Shown one piece after another: positions 35,519 to 46,133 of a DNA stretch of 64,000 nucleotides. The translations under genes and the position numbers were made by a program. Source of the DNA: Smithella sp. (GTDB lineage: Bacteria > Desulfobacterota > Syntrophia > Syntrophales > Smithellaceae); assembly GCA_012510495.1 (NCBI GenBank), contig JAAZHX010000183.1, positions 37,171 through 101,170 on the forward strand, read 5' to 3'. The notes under the pieces are model-generated. The model did not search any database and was not told the origin of the DNA. It was given only the letters and a program-made list of their open reading frames with translations. Within the stretch, counting starts at the first letter, position 1. The number at the start of each line of letters is the position of its first letter.

Positions 35519-36457
35519 CTATGGATGCAAACGATTGAATACTCTGAGCATCCTGGCGATCCGGGTCTTCCCGTCCTGTTTCGCGATATCGCCCGACGGC
35601 ATCCGCATTTCAGCCAGCGCCACCAGCTCGCCTTCGGGCGTGATGAACTTTATCATATCTCCCGCCGCAAGAAAAGGAAGAACATTTTCCCGCATCATCT
35701 CCGCGTCCGGCTGAAATCCGGCCCGCAGCCTGCCTGCCGTTGGTTCGCCGACTTCAACAGCCGCGACGAAAGGCAGCGCCTGCGCCATCGGCAGCATTTT
35801 CGCCAGTAACGCCGCCCGGGCCGTCGCCGTGTTCTCACCCAGAAGCACGGCCATGTCTTCGGCAAAACAACCGCTCCTGAGCCTTCGCAATCCGGACAAA
35901 CACGCGCCGCAGCCCAGCGCGCGGCCGGCATCGGCGCAAACCGTCCGGATGTACGTGCCTTTCGAACAGGAAATTTCAAAGGTCACGTGCGGATAAGCGA
36001 TGCTCTTCACGTCGAGCGCGAAGATTTCCACCTCGCGCGCCGCGATGTCCGGAAATTCTCCGGCCCGCGCGTATTTGTACAGGGGCCTGCCTTTGTGCTT
36101 CAGCGCTGAAAAAGCCGGAGGAACCTGTTGAATCTTACCCGTCAGGCTTCCCAGCGCCTCCCTGATCTCCCCGTCGATGGGAATCCGGTCCGATCTTCCG
36201 GTTTCCCTTCCCTGAATGTCCTGCGTATCCGTCTCAACGCCCAGCAGCATGGTCGCCCGATACTGTTTGTGGTCCGCCGTCAAAAACGGCGCCAGCTTGG
36301 TCGCCTCGCCCACGCAAACCGGCAAAACACCGGTGGCCAGGGGATCCAACGTTCCGGTATGCCCGGCCTTCGGCGCGCCCAGGATCCTTTTGACCAGGCT
36401 CACGACATCATGGGACGTCAGCCCGGCCGGTTTGTCAATCACCACGATCCCGTCCAT
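35519..36457 (-). CDS. truB: tRNA pseudouridine-55 synthase
   Basis: A 312-residue enzyme that makes pseudouridine 55 in the T-loop of tRNAs. The catalytic Asp is in [16 protein letters not shown] (about residues 34-49). [17 protein letters not shown] at the start and [15 protein letters not shown] in the middle are typical. A C-terminal PUA-like domain (about residues 240-312) is present. It lies 6 nt after nrnA. Confidence 0.97.
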   Translation of the reverse strand: MDGIVVIDKPAGLTSHDVVSLVKRILGAPKAGHTGTLDPLATGVLPVCVGEATKLAPFLTADHKQYRATMLLGVETDTQDIQGRETGRSDRIPIDGEIREALGSLTGKIQQVPPAFSALKHKGRPLYKYARAGEFPDIAAREVEIFALDVKSIAYPHVTFEISCSKGTYIRTVCADAGRALGCGACLSGLRRLRSGCFAEDMAVLLGENTATARAALLAKMLPMAQALPFVAAVEVGEPTAGRLRAGFQPDAEMMRENVLPFLAAGDMIKFITPEGELVALAEMRMPSGDIAKQDGKTRIARMLRVFNRLHP

Positions 36458-36463
36458 AAGCGC

Positions 36464-37414
36464 CTATGCTTCTTTGACCGCTTCGAGCACCCGGGACTTG
36501 ATCGTTTCCAGATCGCCTTCGATCCGGCAGGCCGCCGCGTTGATGTGTCCTCCGCCTCCAAAGCGGCGGGCGATTTTTTCCACGTTGACCAGGCCTTTGG
36601 ACCGTAGGCTCAACTTGAACTGTCCGAGGCCCGTTTGCGTATAGAGCATCGCGATGTTGATCCCTTTCACCGTGCGGGGGATATCGATGAAACCATCCGT
36701 GTGCTCCATCGACGCGCCGGTTTGCCGTAAATGCTCTTCCATTACAGTCATCGACGCAATTCCGAGGTCCGGGTCCATCTCCAGCGTCTCCAGAACACGG
36801 GCCAAAAGCTGCAGCTTGACCGGCGGATCGCTCTCATAAATATTTTCGGAAATCCATTGCGGATCGGCGCCGCCTTCCACCAGGTCGCCGGCCGCCTTGA
36901 GCGTCTCCTGACGGGTGCTGGAATAGCGGAACCCCCCCGTGTCCGTCAAAATCGCCGCATAGAGATTCGTGCAGATATCCTTGGTCATCTCCGCGCACAT
37001 TTCCCGCATCAGCCGGTAGAGCAGCTCGCCCGTGGAGCTGGCCTGCGGATCCAGGAGCTGAAGGGCGGTAAATCCGCTGTTGGAAATATGATGGTCGATG
37101 TTGATCAGGGTCGGGATGCGGGCCACGTCCGCCGCGATTTCCCCCACGCGTTCCAGTTCCGAACAATCCAGAACAAAACCGACGTCATACAACTCCGGAC
37201 GGACCGGATTGTGAACGATGTGCTCCGCTCCCGGCAAAAAACGGTAGTGACCGGGTGTGGCGTCCTGATTGCAAACAACCGCTTCCTTGCCCAGATTCGT
37301 GAGCAGGCGGAACAGAGCCAGCTCCGATCCCAGGGCATCCCCGTCCAGCCGGACATGGGCCGTAATGAGAAATCGCTTTCCCGAGGCAATGGCGGCAATA
37401 ATATCCTTAATCAT
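36464..37414 (-). CDS. nrnA: DHH-family oligoribonuclease / pAp phosphatase (NrnA-like)
   Basis: Predicted 316 residues from ATG 37414, which overlaps the end of rbfA by 8 nt. DHH phosphoesterase motifs: AHVRLDGDALGSE (motif I), VLDCSELERVG, NIDHHISN (the DHH motif), and GGGGHINAAAC in the DHHA1 domain. NrnA degrades short RNAs and dephosphorylates pAp. Its place between rbfA and truB is the common one. Confidence 0.93.
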   Translation of the reverse strand: MIKDIIAAIASGKRFLITAHVRLDGDALGSELALFRLLTNLGKEAVVCNQDATPGHYRFLPGAEHIVHNPVRPELYDVGFVLDCSELERVGEIAADVARIPTLINIDHHISNSGFTALQLLDPQASSTGELLYRLMREMCAEMTKDICTNLYAAILTDTGGFRYSSTRQETLKAAGDLVEGGADPQWISENIYESDPPVKLQLLARVLETLEMDPDLGIASMTVMEEHLRQTGASMEHTDGFIDIPRTVKGINIAMLYTQTGLGQFKLSLRSKGLVNVEKIARRFGGGGHINAAACRIEGDLETIKSRVLEAVKEA

Positions 37415-37766
37415 GGGTTTCTTCCTGTTCGGCGATTTGAGCCAGCAGCCGCTCGATGCGGTTGCCGTAGCCGAAGGATTTGTCGTGCACAAACAGAATC
37501 TCCGGCACAAAGCGAAGCCCCAGGCGATGGCCCAGTTCCCGCCTGACAAATCCCCTGGCCCTGGTCAATCCCGCCATAATCTCTTCATTTAATTCATCCT
37601 GGCCCATCTCGACAAAGTAAATCCTGGCATTGCGCAGGTCATCCGTCACCTTGACCGCCGTGATGGTCACCGCGCTCAGCCGGGGATCCTTCACGGACCG
37701 GAGCAGAATATTGGACATTTCCACCAGGATCAATTCGCCGACGCGGTCCGCCCTTTTAAAGCTCAT
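37407..37766 (-). CDS. rbfA: 30S ribosome-binding factor A
   Basis: A 119-residue KH-like protein needed for late 30S maturation. RADRVGELILVEMSNILL and DPRLSAVTITAVKVTDDLRNARIYF (conserved beta-alpha part) and the LGLRFVPEILFVHD tail are typical. It overlaps the DUF503 gene by 11 nt and nrnA by 8 nt. Confidence 0.96.
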   Translation of the reverse strand: MSFKRADRVGELILVEMSNILLRSVKDPRLSAVTITAVKVTDDLRNARIYFVEMGQDELNEEIMAGLTRARGFVRRELGHRLGLRFVPEILFVHDKSFGYGNRIERLLAQIAEQEETHD

Positions 37767-38094
37767 CGTACTTGCCTTTTACCCAGGCGGTATCCCCCAC
37801 GAAATCGGAAACCGCCATCATTTCCACCTTTGTGCCGATCACATCCGCCACGTTTAAATCTTCAATAAAGCGCAGCAGGTGATCAATCTTGCCGCTGATG
37901 AAACGCGACTCATTGCCGGTCATCGCAAACCCTATCCGGGCAAAATGATGATCATCCAGCCCGCCTACCTGGGCAATGGAAACGTTAAACTCATTCTGGG
38001 CGCGTTTGATCACTTTATTCAAAACACTCCTTTTGGCCTTTAAAGAACCGGATGCCGGTATCCGCAAGGCAATCCATCCGTAGCCGATCACCAT
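37756..38094 (-). CDS. DUF503 family protein (YlxP-like)
   Basis: A 112-residue protein of the YlxP/DUF503 family, regularly encoded between infB and rbfA. Conserved stretches: SLKAKRSVLNKVIKRAQNEF, FNVSIAQVGGLDDHH and the IEDLNVADVIGTKVEM tail. Function is not established; a role in ribosome assembly is suspected from its position. Confidence 0.9.
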   Translation of the reverse strand: MVIGYGWIALRIPASGSLKAKRSVLNKVIKRAQNEFNVSIAQVGGLDDHHFARIGFAMTGNESRFISGKIDHLLRFIEDLNVADVIGTKVEMMAVSDFVGDTAWVKGKYDEL

Positions 38095-38106
38095 CCCCGA
38101 CCCCTG

Positions 38107-40599
38107 CTACAATTTTCTCTCCAGGGTCTCCGTGATATACGACTCGATCACATCCCCCACATGGATATCGTTATAGCTTTCAATGCCGATGCCGCAATCG
38201 AATCCGGCCAGCACTTCACGGGCGTCGTCTTTGAACCGCTTCAGGGAAAGGATTTTTCCGTCAAAAACCGTCACGCTGTCGCGAACCAGCTTGATGCCGG
38301 CCGAGCGGGTGATTTTGCCGTCCGTCACATGGCAGCCGGCGACGATGCCGATCTTGGGCACTTTGAAGAGCTCGCGGACTTCGGCGCGGCCCTGGACGAC
38401 TTCGCGGTATTCCGGATCCAGAAGGCCCTCCATCGCCGCCTTCATATCGGCAATCACCGTGTAAATAATATCGTAGAGTTTGATTTCCACGCCTTCCTGC
38501 AGCGCCAGGTCGCTCACCCGGCTGTCCGGACGAACATTGAAGCCGATCACAATGGCATTGGAGGCGGAAGCCAGCATAATATCCGTTTCGCTGATCGCGC
38601 CCGTTGAACTGTGAATCATCCTGATCTGGACGTCTTCGGTCGAAAGTTTCTTGAAGGCGTCGGAGATCGCTTCGATGGAGCCCTGCACGTCCGCTTTCAC
38701 AATGACATGGAGGTCTTTCACGCCCTCCTTGATCTTCTGATACAGCTGCTCGAGTGTAATCTTGGAGGAAGCGGAAAGCTCCTTTTCACGCGTCTTGCGA
38801 ATCCAGTAATCGGCGATGTTCCGGGCCTTCTTTTCATCCTCCACGCTGATAAATTCCGCGCCGGTCTGGGGCACGCTGGAAAACCCGATAACTTCCACCG
38901 GCATGGCCGGCCCCGCCTCTTTCACGCGGCGCCCCTGGTCATTGATCATGGCCCGAACACGGCCGGATTCCGTTTTGGAAACAAAGGCATCGCCTTCCCG
39001 GAGCGTTCCCTGTTGAATCAGCACCGTGGCCACCGGACCGCGGCCGCGGTCCAGCTTGGCTTCAATAATGATGCCGCGCGCGGCCAAATCCGGATCGGCT
39101 TTGAGTTCCAGCACGTCCGCCTGCAGAAGAATCATCTCCAAAAGCTCTTCGATGCCGATTTTCTTTTTGGCCGAAACTTCGGTGAAAATCGTATCGCCGC
39201 CCCACTGTTCGGATAAAAGACCGTGTTCCGTCAGCGCCTGTTTGATCTGTTCGGAATTGGCGCCCGGTTTGTCGATTTTATTTATGGCCACGATGATGGG
39301 CACACCCGCCACCCGGGAGTGGTTGATGGCTTCCACCGTCTGGTCCATGACCCCGTCGTCGGCCGCCACCACTAGCACCACGATGTCCGTCACCTGGGCG
39401 CCGCGCGCGCGCATGGCCGTAAAGGCTTCATGGCCGGGAGTATCCAGAAAAACGATGTCGCGGTCATTGATATGGACATGATAGGCGCCGATGGCCTGCG
39501 TGATGCCGCCCGCTTCGCCGTCGATTACATGGGTCTGGCGGATAGCGTCCAGAAGCGACGTCTTGCCGTGATCCACGTGCCCCATAATGGTGACAATCGG
39601 GGCCCGCGGTTTAAGATTTTCTTCGGAGGCCTGCGGCTTCAGGATCGAATCTTCCAATTCCATCTCCGCCCGTTCCACCTGAAAGCTGAATTCGGAGGCC
39701 ACGAGCAAAGCAATATCAAAATCAATCGACTGGTTGATGGTGGCCATCACGCCCATGCCCATGAGCTTGTTGATGACCTCGCCGGCCTTGACGCCCATCT
39801 TCTTGGCCAGTTCGCCCGTCGTAATTGTGTCTCCCACGCGAATGCGCCTTTTGATGGCCCTGGGCACCGTAATTTCGGTTTTTTTCATCTTGACGGGCGC
39901 GGCTTTCCTGTCGTCACGCCATTTGCTGAAGACCACCTCCCGATCGTCATCGACCCGCTTGATTTTCTTCTCGCCTTTGCGTTCGAGAATTTTACGGCGC
40001 GGAACTTCTTTCTCATCGCCGATCAGGACTTCCACCGTCCCTTTGCCCTTTTTCTTGGGTCTCTCGGATTCTCTTTTGACAATGCTCTCCGGCGGCGGAG
40101 GCGCGATCCCTTCGCCTGGTTTGGCGGGTTCCTTGGCCGGACTTTCTTTTTTCGCCTCCGTCCGGACGATTTTGTGACGGGACATCATCGGCGGCCGGAC
40201 CGGCAGGATCACCTGGGGCGCTTTGGGTTTTACCGGGGTCGCAGTCGGCGCGGGCGTTTCTTCGACAGCCGGTTCCGCCTCCGGCAGGGCCGGACTTTCG
40301 GGGGGAGCCGGTTTGGCAGCCGCCTGTTCGGCGGCCGGTTTTTCTTCTTTTTCTTCCGGGGATTCCTCAACCGGCGTCCGGATCGTGCGGCGGCGGATCA
40401 CCGTCTTTTTAATTCTTTCTTCCACGACTTGCCGTGGCGCGGTGGCCTGCAGGTCCTCCTTGATCCTTTCGACTTCCTGTTCTTCCAGGGTGCTGGCATG
40501 GGATTTTACCGTAATGCCCAACGTTTCCAGATGAGCAATCAGATCCTTATTTTCCAGGCCAAGTTCCTTGGCTACCTCGTGAACTCGCTTTTTCGACAT
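38107..40599 (-). CDS. infB: Translation initiation factor IF-2
   Basis: An 830-residue GTPase that brings initiator tRNA to the 30S subunit. The N-terminal IF2-N motif ([19 protein letters not shown]) is followed by a Pro/Ala/Glu-rich linker of about 170 residues and a second IF2-N-like segment. The G domain has [12 protein letters not shown] (G1), DTPGHEAF (G3) and NKIDKPGA (G4). C-terminal domains follow, including the tRNA-binding barrel. It lies downstream of nusA. Confidence 0.98.
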   Translation of the reverse strand: MSKKRVHEVAKELGLENKDLIAHLETLGITVKSHASTLEEQEVERIKEDLQATAPRQVVEERIKKTVIRRRTIRTPVEESPEEKEEKPAAEQAAAKPAPPESPALPEAEPAVEETPAPTATPVKPKAPQVILPVRPPMMSRHKIVRTEAKKESPAKEPAKPGEGIAPPPPESIVKRESERPKKKGKGTVEVLIGDEKEVPRRKILERKGEKKIKRVDDDREVVFSKWRDDRKAAPVKMKKTEITVPRAIKRRIRVGDTITTGELAKKMGVKAGEVINKLMGMGVMATINQSIDFDIALLVASEFSFQVERAEMELEDSILKPQASEENLKPRAPIVTIMGHVDHGKTSLLDAIRQTHVIDGEAGGITQAIGAYHVHINDRDIVFLDTPGHEAFTAMRARGAQVTDIVVLVVAADDGVMDQTVEAINHSRVAGVPIIVAINKIDKPGANSEQIKQALTEHGLLSEQWGGDTIFTEVSAKKKIGIEELLEMILLQADVLELKADPDLAARGIIIEAKLDRGRGPVATVLIQQGTLREGDAFVSKTESGRVRAMINDQGRRVKEAGPAMPVEVIGFSSVPQTGAEFISVEDEKKARNIADYWIRKTREKELSASSKITLEQLYQKIKEGVKDLHVIVKADVQGSIEAISDAFKKLSTEDVQIRMIHSSTGAISETDIMLASASNAIVIGFNVRPDSRVSDLALQEGVEIKLYDIIYTVIADMKAAMEGLLDPEYREVVQGRAEVRELFKVPKIGIVAGCHVTDGKITRSAGIKLVRDSVTVFDGKILSLKRFKDDAREVLAGFDCGIGIESYNDIHVGDVIESYITETLERKL

Positions 40600-40643
40600 T
40601 CCCGAAACTCCCTCAAATAAAATGGTGCGGCCCCGAAAAAAAT

Positions 40644-41906
40644 TTATCCCTGTTGACGATCGTCCGTTTCCTCATTCAAAAGCCGAATCGCTTCGGCAAT
40701 CCATTCCGTGCCGGTCTTTTCGCCGATGCCGGGAATCGCAGAAAGCGCTTCCGGCTCCATAACCGCCAGCATGGCTATGCTTTTAATGCCCTGGGCAAAA
40801 AGTTTTCCCGCCATGACCGGTCCGATGCCGGGCACCCTGGTCAGCGACGCATAGGCATCGTCGTCCTTTTCGGCGGCCATCGTTTCGCTCTTGACGTCAA
40901 TTTTCCATCCGGTCAGTTTGACGGCCAGACGAACGTTCTGGCCGCTTTTGCCGATGGCGAGCGACAACTGGTCGTCGGGAACGATCACCGTCATCGCGCG
41001 GTTATCCTCATCAATGAGCACCCTGTTGACTTTGGCGGGAGACAGGGCGCTGGAGACAAACTTCGCCGCGTCGTCGGTGTAGGGAATGATATCGATCTTT
41101 TCGCCGCGCAGCTCCTGAACAACGCTTTGCACCCTCGTCCCGCGCATTCCCACGCACGCGCCCACCGGATCAATGTCCTTATCCTTGGCCCTCACGGCGA
41201 TCTTGCCGCGCTTGCCCGGTTCGCGGGCCACGCTGACGATTTCAATGAGTCCTTCGGAAATTTCCGGCACTTCCATTTCGAACAGGGCTTTCAGAAAAGC
41301 GGGGTGTGTGCGCGACAGGATGATCTGCGCGCCCTTCGTATTTTTCTTAACCTCGATAAGATAGGAGCGGATGCGCTCCCCGCGCTTGTAGGCCTCGCGG
41401 TGAATCTGTTCCATGGGCGGCACCACGCCTTCGGCGCGCCCCAGATTGACAATGATATTGCCGCCTTCAAACCGCTGGACAAACCCGTTGATTAATTCGC
41501 CCTTGCGGTCCTTGTATTCATCGTAAATATTGTCCCGCTCCGCGTCCTTGACCCGCTGAATGATAATCTGCTTGGCCATCTGCACGGCAATGCGGCCGAA
41601 GGAACTGGTTTCTATTTTCATTCCCAGGGAGTCTCCCGGTTGTGCGCCCTCATCCAGGGTTCGCCGGGCTTCCTCATGGGCGATCTGTGTTTCGGGGTCG
41701 AGCACCTTGTCCACCACCGTTTTAAACTGGAAAACCTCTATTTCCCCGACCTCGTCGTTATAGTGGGCTTCAATATCCACATCCTGCCCCAGTTTTTTGC
41801 GCGCCGCGGTCAACATGGCGGCCTCGAGGGCTTCCGTGATAACCTGCTTGTCGAGTCCCCTGTCCTTCCCCATCTGCTCGATCAGACGTTTAAGGTCATG
41901 CAACAT
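40644..41906 (-). CDS. nusA: Transcription termination/antitermination protein NusA
   Basis: A 420-residue RNA polymerase-binding factor. The N-terminal domain is followed by S1 (GELINGFVQRFEGGNIIVNLGR), KH1 (DPVGACVGMRGTRVQSVVQE) and KH2 (LAIGKSGQNVRLAVKLTGW). A helix-hairpin-helix-like C-terminal region (TRVPGIGPVMAGKLF, LSAIPGIGEKTGTEWI) is present instead of the long acidic repeats of E. coli. Confidence 0.97.
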   Translation of the reverse strand: MLHDLKRLIEQMGKDRGLDKQVITEALEAAMLTAARKKLGQDVDIEAHYNDEVGEIEVFQFKTVVDKVLDPETQIAHEEARRTLDEGAQPGDSLGMKIETSSFGRIAVQMAKQIIIQRVKDAERDNIYDEYKDRKGELINGFVQRFEGGNIIVNLGRAEGVVPPMEQIHREAYKRGERIRSYLIEVKKNTKGAQIILSRTHPAFLKALFEMEVPEISEGLIEIVSVAREPGKRGKIAVRAKDKDIDPVGACVGMRGTRVQSVVQELRGEKIDIIPYTDDAAKFVSSALSPAKVNRVLIDEDNRAMTVIVPDDQLSLAIGKSGQNVRLAVKLTGWKIDVKSETMAAEKDDDAYASLTRVPGIGPVMAGKLFAQGIKSIAMLAVMEPEALSAIPGIGEKTGTEWIAEAIRLLNEETDDRQQG

Positions 41907-41967
41907 TGATCCAATCCTCCCTTATTCCTCTCCCGGATGCCGTTGCATCCGGCTCGTCGGCTTTTTT

Positions 41968-42453
41968 TCACTCCGCAAGACCTGCTTCCTCATCCACCAG
42001 ATTGGCTTTGGCGATTTCATTTTTCGGGATGCTGTAGCGCTTGTCCGCCATCTCAATGCGGACAACCTTCCGGCCATCTTCTTCCGTATAATCCATGAGC
42101 GTTCCCTGAAAATTCCTGATGCCTTCTATTTTACCATGAGTTCTGACTTTGATCCTGGCGCCCAGGAATTTTCTGAAATCCTGATCGCGCGAGATCGGAC
42201 GGTCCAGGCCCGGTGATGAAACTTCCAGCGTATAAGGCCCGCGGGACAGATCATGGACATCCAGAATATCGCCCAGCTGGTTGCTGACATTGGTGCAGTC
42301 GTCCAGAGTGACGCCGCTTTCCTTATCCAGGAAAAACCGGAAAACCCAGCGCGAATGCATTTTGACGCATTCGACGTGAATCAGCTCCATGCCTTCCGAA
42401 AGAGCAACCGGCTCGGCCAATTGCCATATTTTCTCTTTTAATTCGTCGTACAT
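41968..42453 (-). CDS. rimP: Ribosome maturation factor RimP
   Basis: A 161-residue 30S assembly factor. The frame is open further upstream through the tRNA-Gly gene, but the ATG at 42453 has a ribosome site (GGGAAGACGG) and the normal N-terminus. Typical parts: GMELIHVECVK, DKESGVTLDDCTNVSNQLG, YTLEVSSPGLDRPI, and the SH3-like C-terminal domain. It is the first protein gene of the rimP-nusA-infB operon, with an intrinsic terminator just upstream. Confidence 0.95.
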   Translation of the reverse strand: MYDELKEKIWQLAEPVALSEGMELIHVECVKMHSRWVFRFFLDKESGVTLDDCTNVSNQLGDILDVHDLSRGPYTLEVSSPGLDRPISRDQDFRKFLGARIKVRTHGKIEGIRNFQGTLMDYTEEDGRKVVRIEMADKRYSIPKNEIAKANLVDEEAGLAE

Positions 42454-42469
42454 ATCCGTCTTCCCTGAA

Positions 42470-42496
42470 AATAAAAAAGTGGGCGGGCGCCCACTT
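42470..42496 (-). terminator. Intrinsic terminator between tRNA-Gly and rimP
   Basis: On the minus strand AGTGGGC pairs with GCCCACT around a short loop and is followed by TTTTTTATTTT. It stands only 17 nt before the rimP start, so it both ends the tRNA transcript and controls how much polymerase reads on into rimP-nusA-infB. Confidence 0.85.
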
Positions 42497-42587
42497 CTGC
42501 AAACTACTTTCAGTGATGGTTGAACGACCTCTACCACACCCGAACAGCCAATGCAAGCACTATTTAACAGACGGCTTTCGGCGAAAA

Positions 42588-42662
42588 TGGAGCGGGCGAC
42601 CGGGCTCGAACCGGCGACGTCCAGCTTGGGAAGCTGACATTCTACCGCTGAATTACGCCCGC
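42588..42662 (-). tRNA. tRNA-Gly (anticodon CCC)
   Basis: A 75-nt tRNA with acceptor GCGGGCG paired to CGCCCGC, discriminator T and encoded CCA. The D-arm AATTCAGCGGTAGAAT, anticodon loop TTCCCAA with CCC, and T-loop GTTCGAGCC are intact. It stands in front of rimP, where many bacteria also keep a tRNA gene. Confidence 0.95.
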
Positions 42663-42675
42663 TCACGGCACAAGT

Positions 42676-42703
42676 CTTTTATGCAACATACTCTTTTTGT
42701 CAA
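42676..42703 (-). promoter_or_regulatory. Probable sigma-70 promoter of tRNA-Gly (and rimP operon)
   Basis: On the minus strand TTGACA (42698-42703), 16 nt, then TAAAAG (42676-42681), about 14 nt before the tRNA 5' end. Confidence 0.55.
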
Positions 42704-42866
42704 GGATTTTTTGCGTGCGGACGGCCCTCCGGCGATTGGTCCTGCGGTCTTATCTGTTGACAGCTCCTGGATTATTCGTTAAGAGGCGGCGCCATTCAGG
42801 CGAAGCGGGCTGAAGGTCGTTTTGTGGTGAGCGGTTGAAACCGTTCCCATCAGCAATGAGGGTATT

Positions 42867-44453
42867 TTGAGCAAACAACTCCAAAAAGAAATTGAACGCC
42901 GCCGGACGTTCGGGATCATCAGCCACCCCGACGCGGGGAAAACAACGCTTACGGAAAAGCTGCTGCTTTTCGGCGGCGCCATCCAGATGGCCGGCGCGGT
43001 CAAGGCGCGGAAAGCTTCCAAACACGCGCTTTCCGACTGGATGTCCATTGAGAAAGAACGCGGCATTTCCGTCACCTCGTCGGTCATGAAATTCGAATAC
43101 GCCGGCTGCGAAATCAATCTGCTGGACACGCCGGGACATCAGGACTTTTCCGAAGATACGTACCGGGTGCTCACCGCCGTGGACAGCGCACTGATGATGA
43201 TTGACGGCGCCAAAGGCGTCGAATCGCAAACGCAGAAACTCATGGAAGTCTGCCGGCTGCGCAACACCCCGATCATCACCTTCATCAATAAAATGGACCG
43301 CGACTGCCTGGCCCCGCTGGACATCCTGGCGGACATTGAGGACAAGCTGCAGCTGGAATGTTCGCCGCTTTCCTGGCCCATCGGCATGGGCAAGCGGTTT
43401 CGGGGCGTTTACAGCCTTTATGATCAAAAGCTTCATCTTTTTGACCCGGGGCGCGCCAGGCGCGAGGACAGCGGCGTTGTCATCGGCGATTTGTCCGACG
43501 GGCTGCTCGATGAACTGCTGGGCAGCCAGGCCGCGGAACTCCGCGAGGAAATCGCCCTGCTCACCGGAGCGGCCAATCCCTTTAATATACAGGAATACCT
43601 GAAGGCGGGACAGACACCGGTTTTTTTCGGCAGCGCCATCAATAATTTCGGCGTCAGGGAATTGCTTGACGCCTTTGTGGAAATCGCTCCTTCTCCCGTT
43701 CCCCGTCCCACGACCACGAGGCAGGTCGATCCGGGCGAAGAGGATTTTTCCGGATTTGTTTTTAAAATCCAGGCCAACATGGATCCGGCGCACCGCGACC
43801 GCATCGCGTTCATGCGAATCTGTTCGGGCAAGTTCGAGCGGGGCATGCGCGTGCTTCATCACCGCATTCATAAGGAGATCTCCCTGTCCAACGCCACGAT
43901 TTTCATGGCGCAGGACCGGACCAATATCGATACGGCTTACCCGGGAGACATCATCGGCATCCACAATCACGGCACCATTAAAGTGGGCGATACGTTCACG
44001 CAAAAAGAACCGCTGAAGTTTACGGGCCTCCCCCACTTTGCGCCGGAGCATTTCTGCCGCGTCCGACTGAAAGACCCGCTGCGCATCAAGCATCTGCACA
44101 AGGGGCTGATCCAACTTTCGGAAGAAGGAGCGATTCAGGTTTTCAAACCTCTCTGGGGTTCGGACAGCATTCTGGGCGCGGTGGGCACGCTGCAGTTTGA
44201 TGTGACCATGGCGCGTCTGAAAAACGAATACAGCGTCTATGCCGACTACGAAAAAACCGATTACGCCGCCGCCCGTTGGGTTACCAGCGACGACGCCGGA
44301 AAAATGGAAGATTTCCGGAAAAAAAACGGGATGAACCTGGCGACGGACACGGAAGGAAATCTGGTGTGCCTGGCGCTGTCCGAATGGCGGCTTTCCCACA
44401 CTATCGAAGAGTGGCCCCACATCCGGTTTCACAAAACAATGGAAAAAAGTTGA
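42867..44453 (+). CDS. prfC: Peptide chain release factor 3
   Basis: A 528-residue translational GTPase that recycles RF1/RF2. G1 is [16 protein letters not shown] (about residues 19-34), followed by the RF3-type [20 protein letters not shown] and [12 protein letters not shown]3 [10 protein letters not shown], and G4 FINKMDRD. The C-terminal domain ends with the typical [19 protein letters not shown]. The start is a TTG with GAGGG upstream. Length is normal. It is transcribed divergently from the tRNA-Gly operon. Confidence 0.96.
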   Translation: MSKQLQKEIERRRTFGIISHPDAGKTTLTEKLLLFGGAIQMAGAVKARKASKHALSDWMSIEKERGISVTSSVMKFEYAGCEINLLDTPGHQDFSEDTYRVLTAVDSALMMIDGAKGVESQTQKLMEVCRLRNTPIITFINKMDRDCLAPLDILADIEDKLQLECSPLSWPIGMGKRFRGVYSLYDQKLHLFDPGRARREDSGVVIGDLSDGLLDELLGSQAAELREEIALLTGAANPFNIQEYLKAGQTPVFFGSAINNFGVRELLDAFVEIAPSPVPRPTTTRQVDPGEEDFSGFVFKIQANMDPAHRDRIAFMRICSGKFERGMRVLHHRIHKEISLSNATIFMAQDRTNIDTAYPGDIIGIHNHGTIKVGDTFTQKEPLKFTGLPHFAPEHFCRVRLKDPLRIKHLHKGLIQLSEEGAIQVFKPLWGSDSILGAVGTLQFDVTMARLKNEYSVYADYEKTDYAAARWVTSDDAGKMEDFRKKNGMNLATDTEGNLVCLALSEWRLSHTIEEWPHIRFHKTMEKS

Positions 44454-44656
44454 AAAAACAGCCTGATGTCCTAGAGTTAAAGGTCAGAGGCGTCTGTCCG
44501 TTCAAAAACGCTGCAAAGCAGAAATCTCCGGCGGATTCATCCGCGTGGAGAGCGAAAAAGGGACCGGCAGCTTCTTCATGATCCGCGAGCTTTTTCTTCG
44601 TGCCGCCACCCCATTGCCCATTGCCTGGCGCCTGTTGTCCGGAAAGGCCGCCGGAT

Positions 44657-46003
44657 TCAGGAACGGTTCTTTGCAGTGGCAAAAGCCGCGGCGTTTTCTC
44701 CGGCCACATATCCGGTGGAGAACGCGGCCTGCAGGTTATAGCCGCCGGTATCGGCATCGACGTCCATGACCTCGCCGCAAAAATAAAGACCGGGAACTTT
44801 CTTTGACGCCAGCGTTCGCGGATCAATCTCGCCCAGCGCAACGCCGCCCGCCGTCACGATGGCTTTGGCATGCGGCAGCGGGGCCTGGATGTTGAACCGC
44901 AGTGCCTTGAGCGCGTCGATCATTTTCCCCCGCTCGACTGCGCCGACCTGATGCGCCTGCTTGTTGACGTCCACGCCGGAAAGGGCCGCCAGCGGGTCGA
45001 TCATTCTGGCCGGCAGATAGTCCTTCCAGATCGTCGCTATTTTTCTTTTGCCCGTGGCGTTGAAATCCTTTTGCAGCCTTTTGCCGAGTTGCTCGGGAGT
45101 TACGGCGGGTTTTAAATCAATCAAGATGGAAACCGGCCCCTGCTCGAGTGCGTCTACCACGGCGAGACTCAAAAGCAGGATAATCGGCCCGCCCAGGCCG
45201 AAATGGGTAAACAGCATTTCGCCGAACCGGCTCTCGATGAGCGGCGGCAGGGGTTTTTTGCTCTGGCCGCGGCCATAGTCGCAAGTCGGCACAAGCGTCC
45301 GATCGATCGCCCCGGCTTCGCCCTGAAACGCCGTGGCGCGGACATTGCGCAGGGACACGCCCTGCATCGAACGGGCGAGCGCCTGTTCCCGGACGACGAG
45401 TGGAACCAGCGCCGGCCGGGGTTTGACAATGGTGTGCCCCAGCGCCACGCTTAAGGCATAACCGTCGCCTTCCGAGCCGGTTGCCGGCCAGGAGGCGCCG
45501 CCGGTGGCGAGGATCACCGAGGAAGCCAGGTAGCGGCCGCCCGTTGTCTCGACGGCAAAAAGGGAATCCGGGCGGCGCGTTACGGAAGTCACGCGGGCAT
45601 GGAGAAGTCTGCGAACGGAATTTTGAGTCAGGTATTTTTGAAAAGCCCGCACCACGTCGCGGGCATCGTCGGAAACGGGGAAAATTCTGCCGCCCCGCTC
45701 CACTTTGGTCGCGAGATCGTGCCGTTTGAAAAACGCCAGCAACTCGGGACGGAAAAAGCGTGAAAACGCGCCGTGCAGAAAACGGCCGTTCGGCCCGTAC
45801 ATGGCAATAAAGGATTTCAGGTCCGCGGCGTTGGTCAGATTACAGCGGGTTTTGCCGCTGACCAGAATTTTTTTGCCGCACCCCTCCATTTTTTCCAAAA
45901 GCAGCACCCGCGCGCCCCGCTCGGCCGCCCGTCCGGCGGCCATGAGCCCCGCCGCTCCGCCGCCTGCCACTACAACATCGGCATCCATCGTTGCCCGATC
46001 CAT
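44657..46003 (-). CDS. FAD-dependent oxidoreductase of the HI0933/YhiN (BaiN) family
   Basis: A protein of about 448 residues. The N-terminal FAD motif is VVVAGGGAAGLMAAGRAAERG, followed by the family-specific GCGKKILVSGKTRCNLTN, then ILATGGASWPATGSEGDGY and C-terminal VTAGGVALGEIDPRTL, GLYFCGEVMDVDADTGGYNL. Members are flavoproteins of uncertain role; BaiN reduces bile-acid intermediates in gut bacteria. ATG at 46003 (AAGGAG upstream) is taken as the start, with a GTG 3 nt earlier as an alternative. It stands alone. Confidence 0.85.
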   Translation of the reverse strand: MDRATMDADVVVAGGGAAGLMAAGRAAERGARVLLLEKMEGCGKKILVSGKTRCNLTNAADLKSFIAMYGPNGRFLHGAFSRFFRPELLAFFKRHDLATKVERGGRIFPVSDDARDVVRAFQKYLTQNSVRRLLHARVTSVTRRPDSLFAVETTGGRYLASSVILATGGASWPATGSEGDGYALSVALGHTIVKPRPALVPLVVREQALARSMQGVSLRNVRATAFQGEAGAIDRTLVPTCDYGRGQSKKPLPPLIESRFGEMLFTHFGLGGPIILLLSLAVVDALEQGPVSILIDLKPAVTPEQLGKRLQKDFNATGKRKIATIWKDYLPARMIDPLAALSGVDVNKQAHQVGAVERGKMIDALKALRFNIQAPLPHAKAIVTAGGVALGEIDPRTLASKKVPGLYFCGEVMDVDADTGGYNLQAAFSTGYVAGENAAAFATAKNRS

Positions 46004-46069
46004 CACGGTATCTCCTTGAACAACACAGCTATCACAAATGCAGGAGAACGGTCAATCCATCTGCCCGGC

Positions 46070-46133
46070 CTTGACAGACGGTTGCCCAAATCCTATCCTT
46101 TCAGGCAGGTGAAAAGGGTATGATTTGGGCAAC
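46070..46133 (+). promoter_or_regulatory. Promoter overlapped by a long inverted repeat upstream of the terpene synthase gene
   Basis: TTGACA (46070-46075) is followed after 18 nt by TATCCT (46094-46099), a plausible promoter. Exactly here GTTGCCCAAATC (46081-46092) is repeated inverted as GATTTGGGCAAC (46122-46133), with weaker pairing inside (TATCCTTTCA against TGAAAAGGGTA). The inverted repeat covers the -10 box and the first possible start codon. It could be an operator or a transcript hairpin. Confidence 0.45.

Noticed and set aside
42750..44432. 560-codon minus-strand frame
   Set aside because: Antisense of prfC, which is an unambiguous gene.
44454..44656. Small gene between prfC and the BaiN-like gene
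   Set aside because: Short frames exist on both strands, but none has a ribosome site, a conserved-looking composition or a motif.
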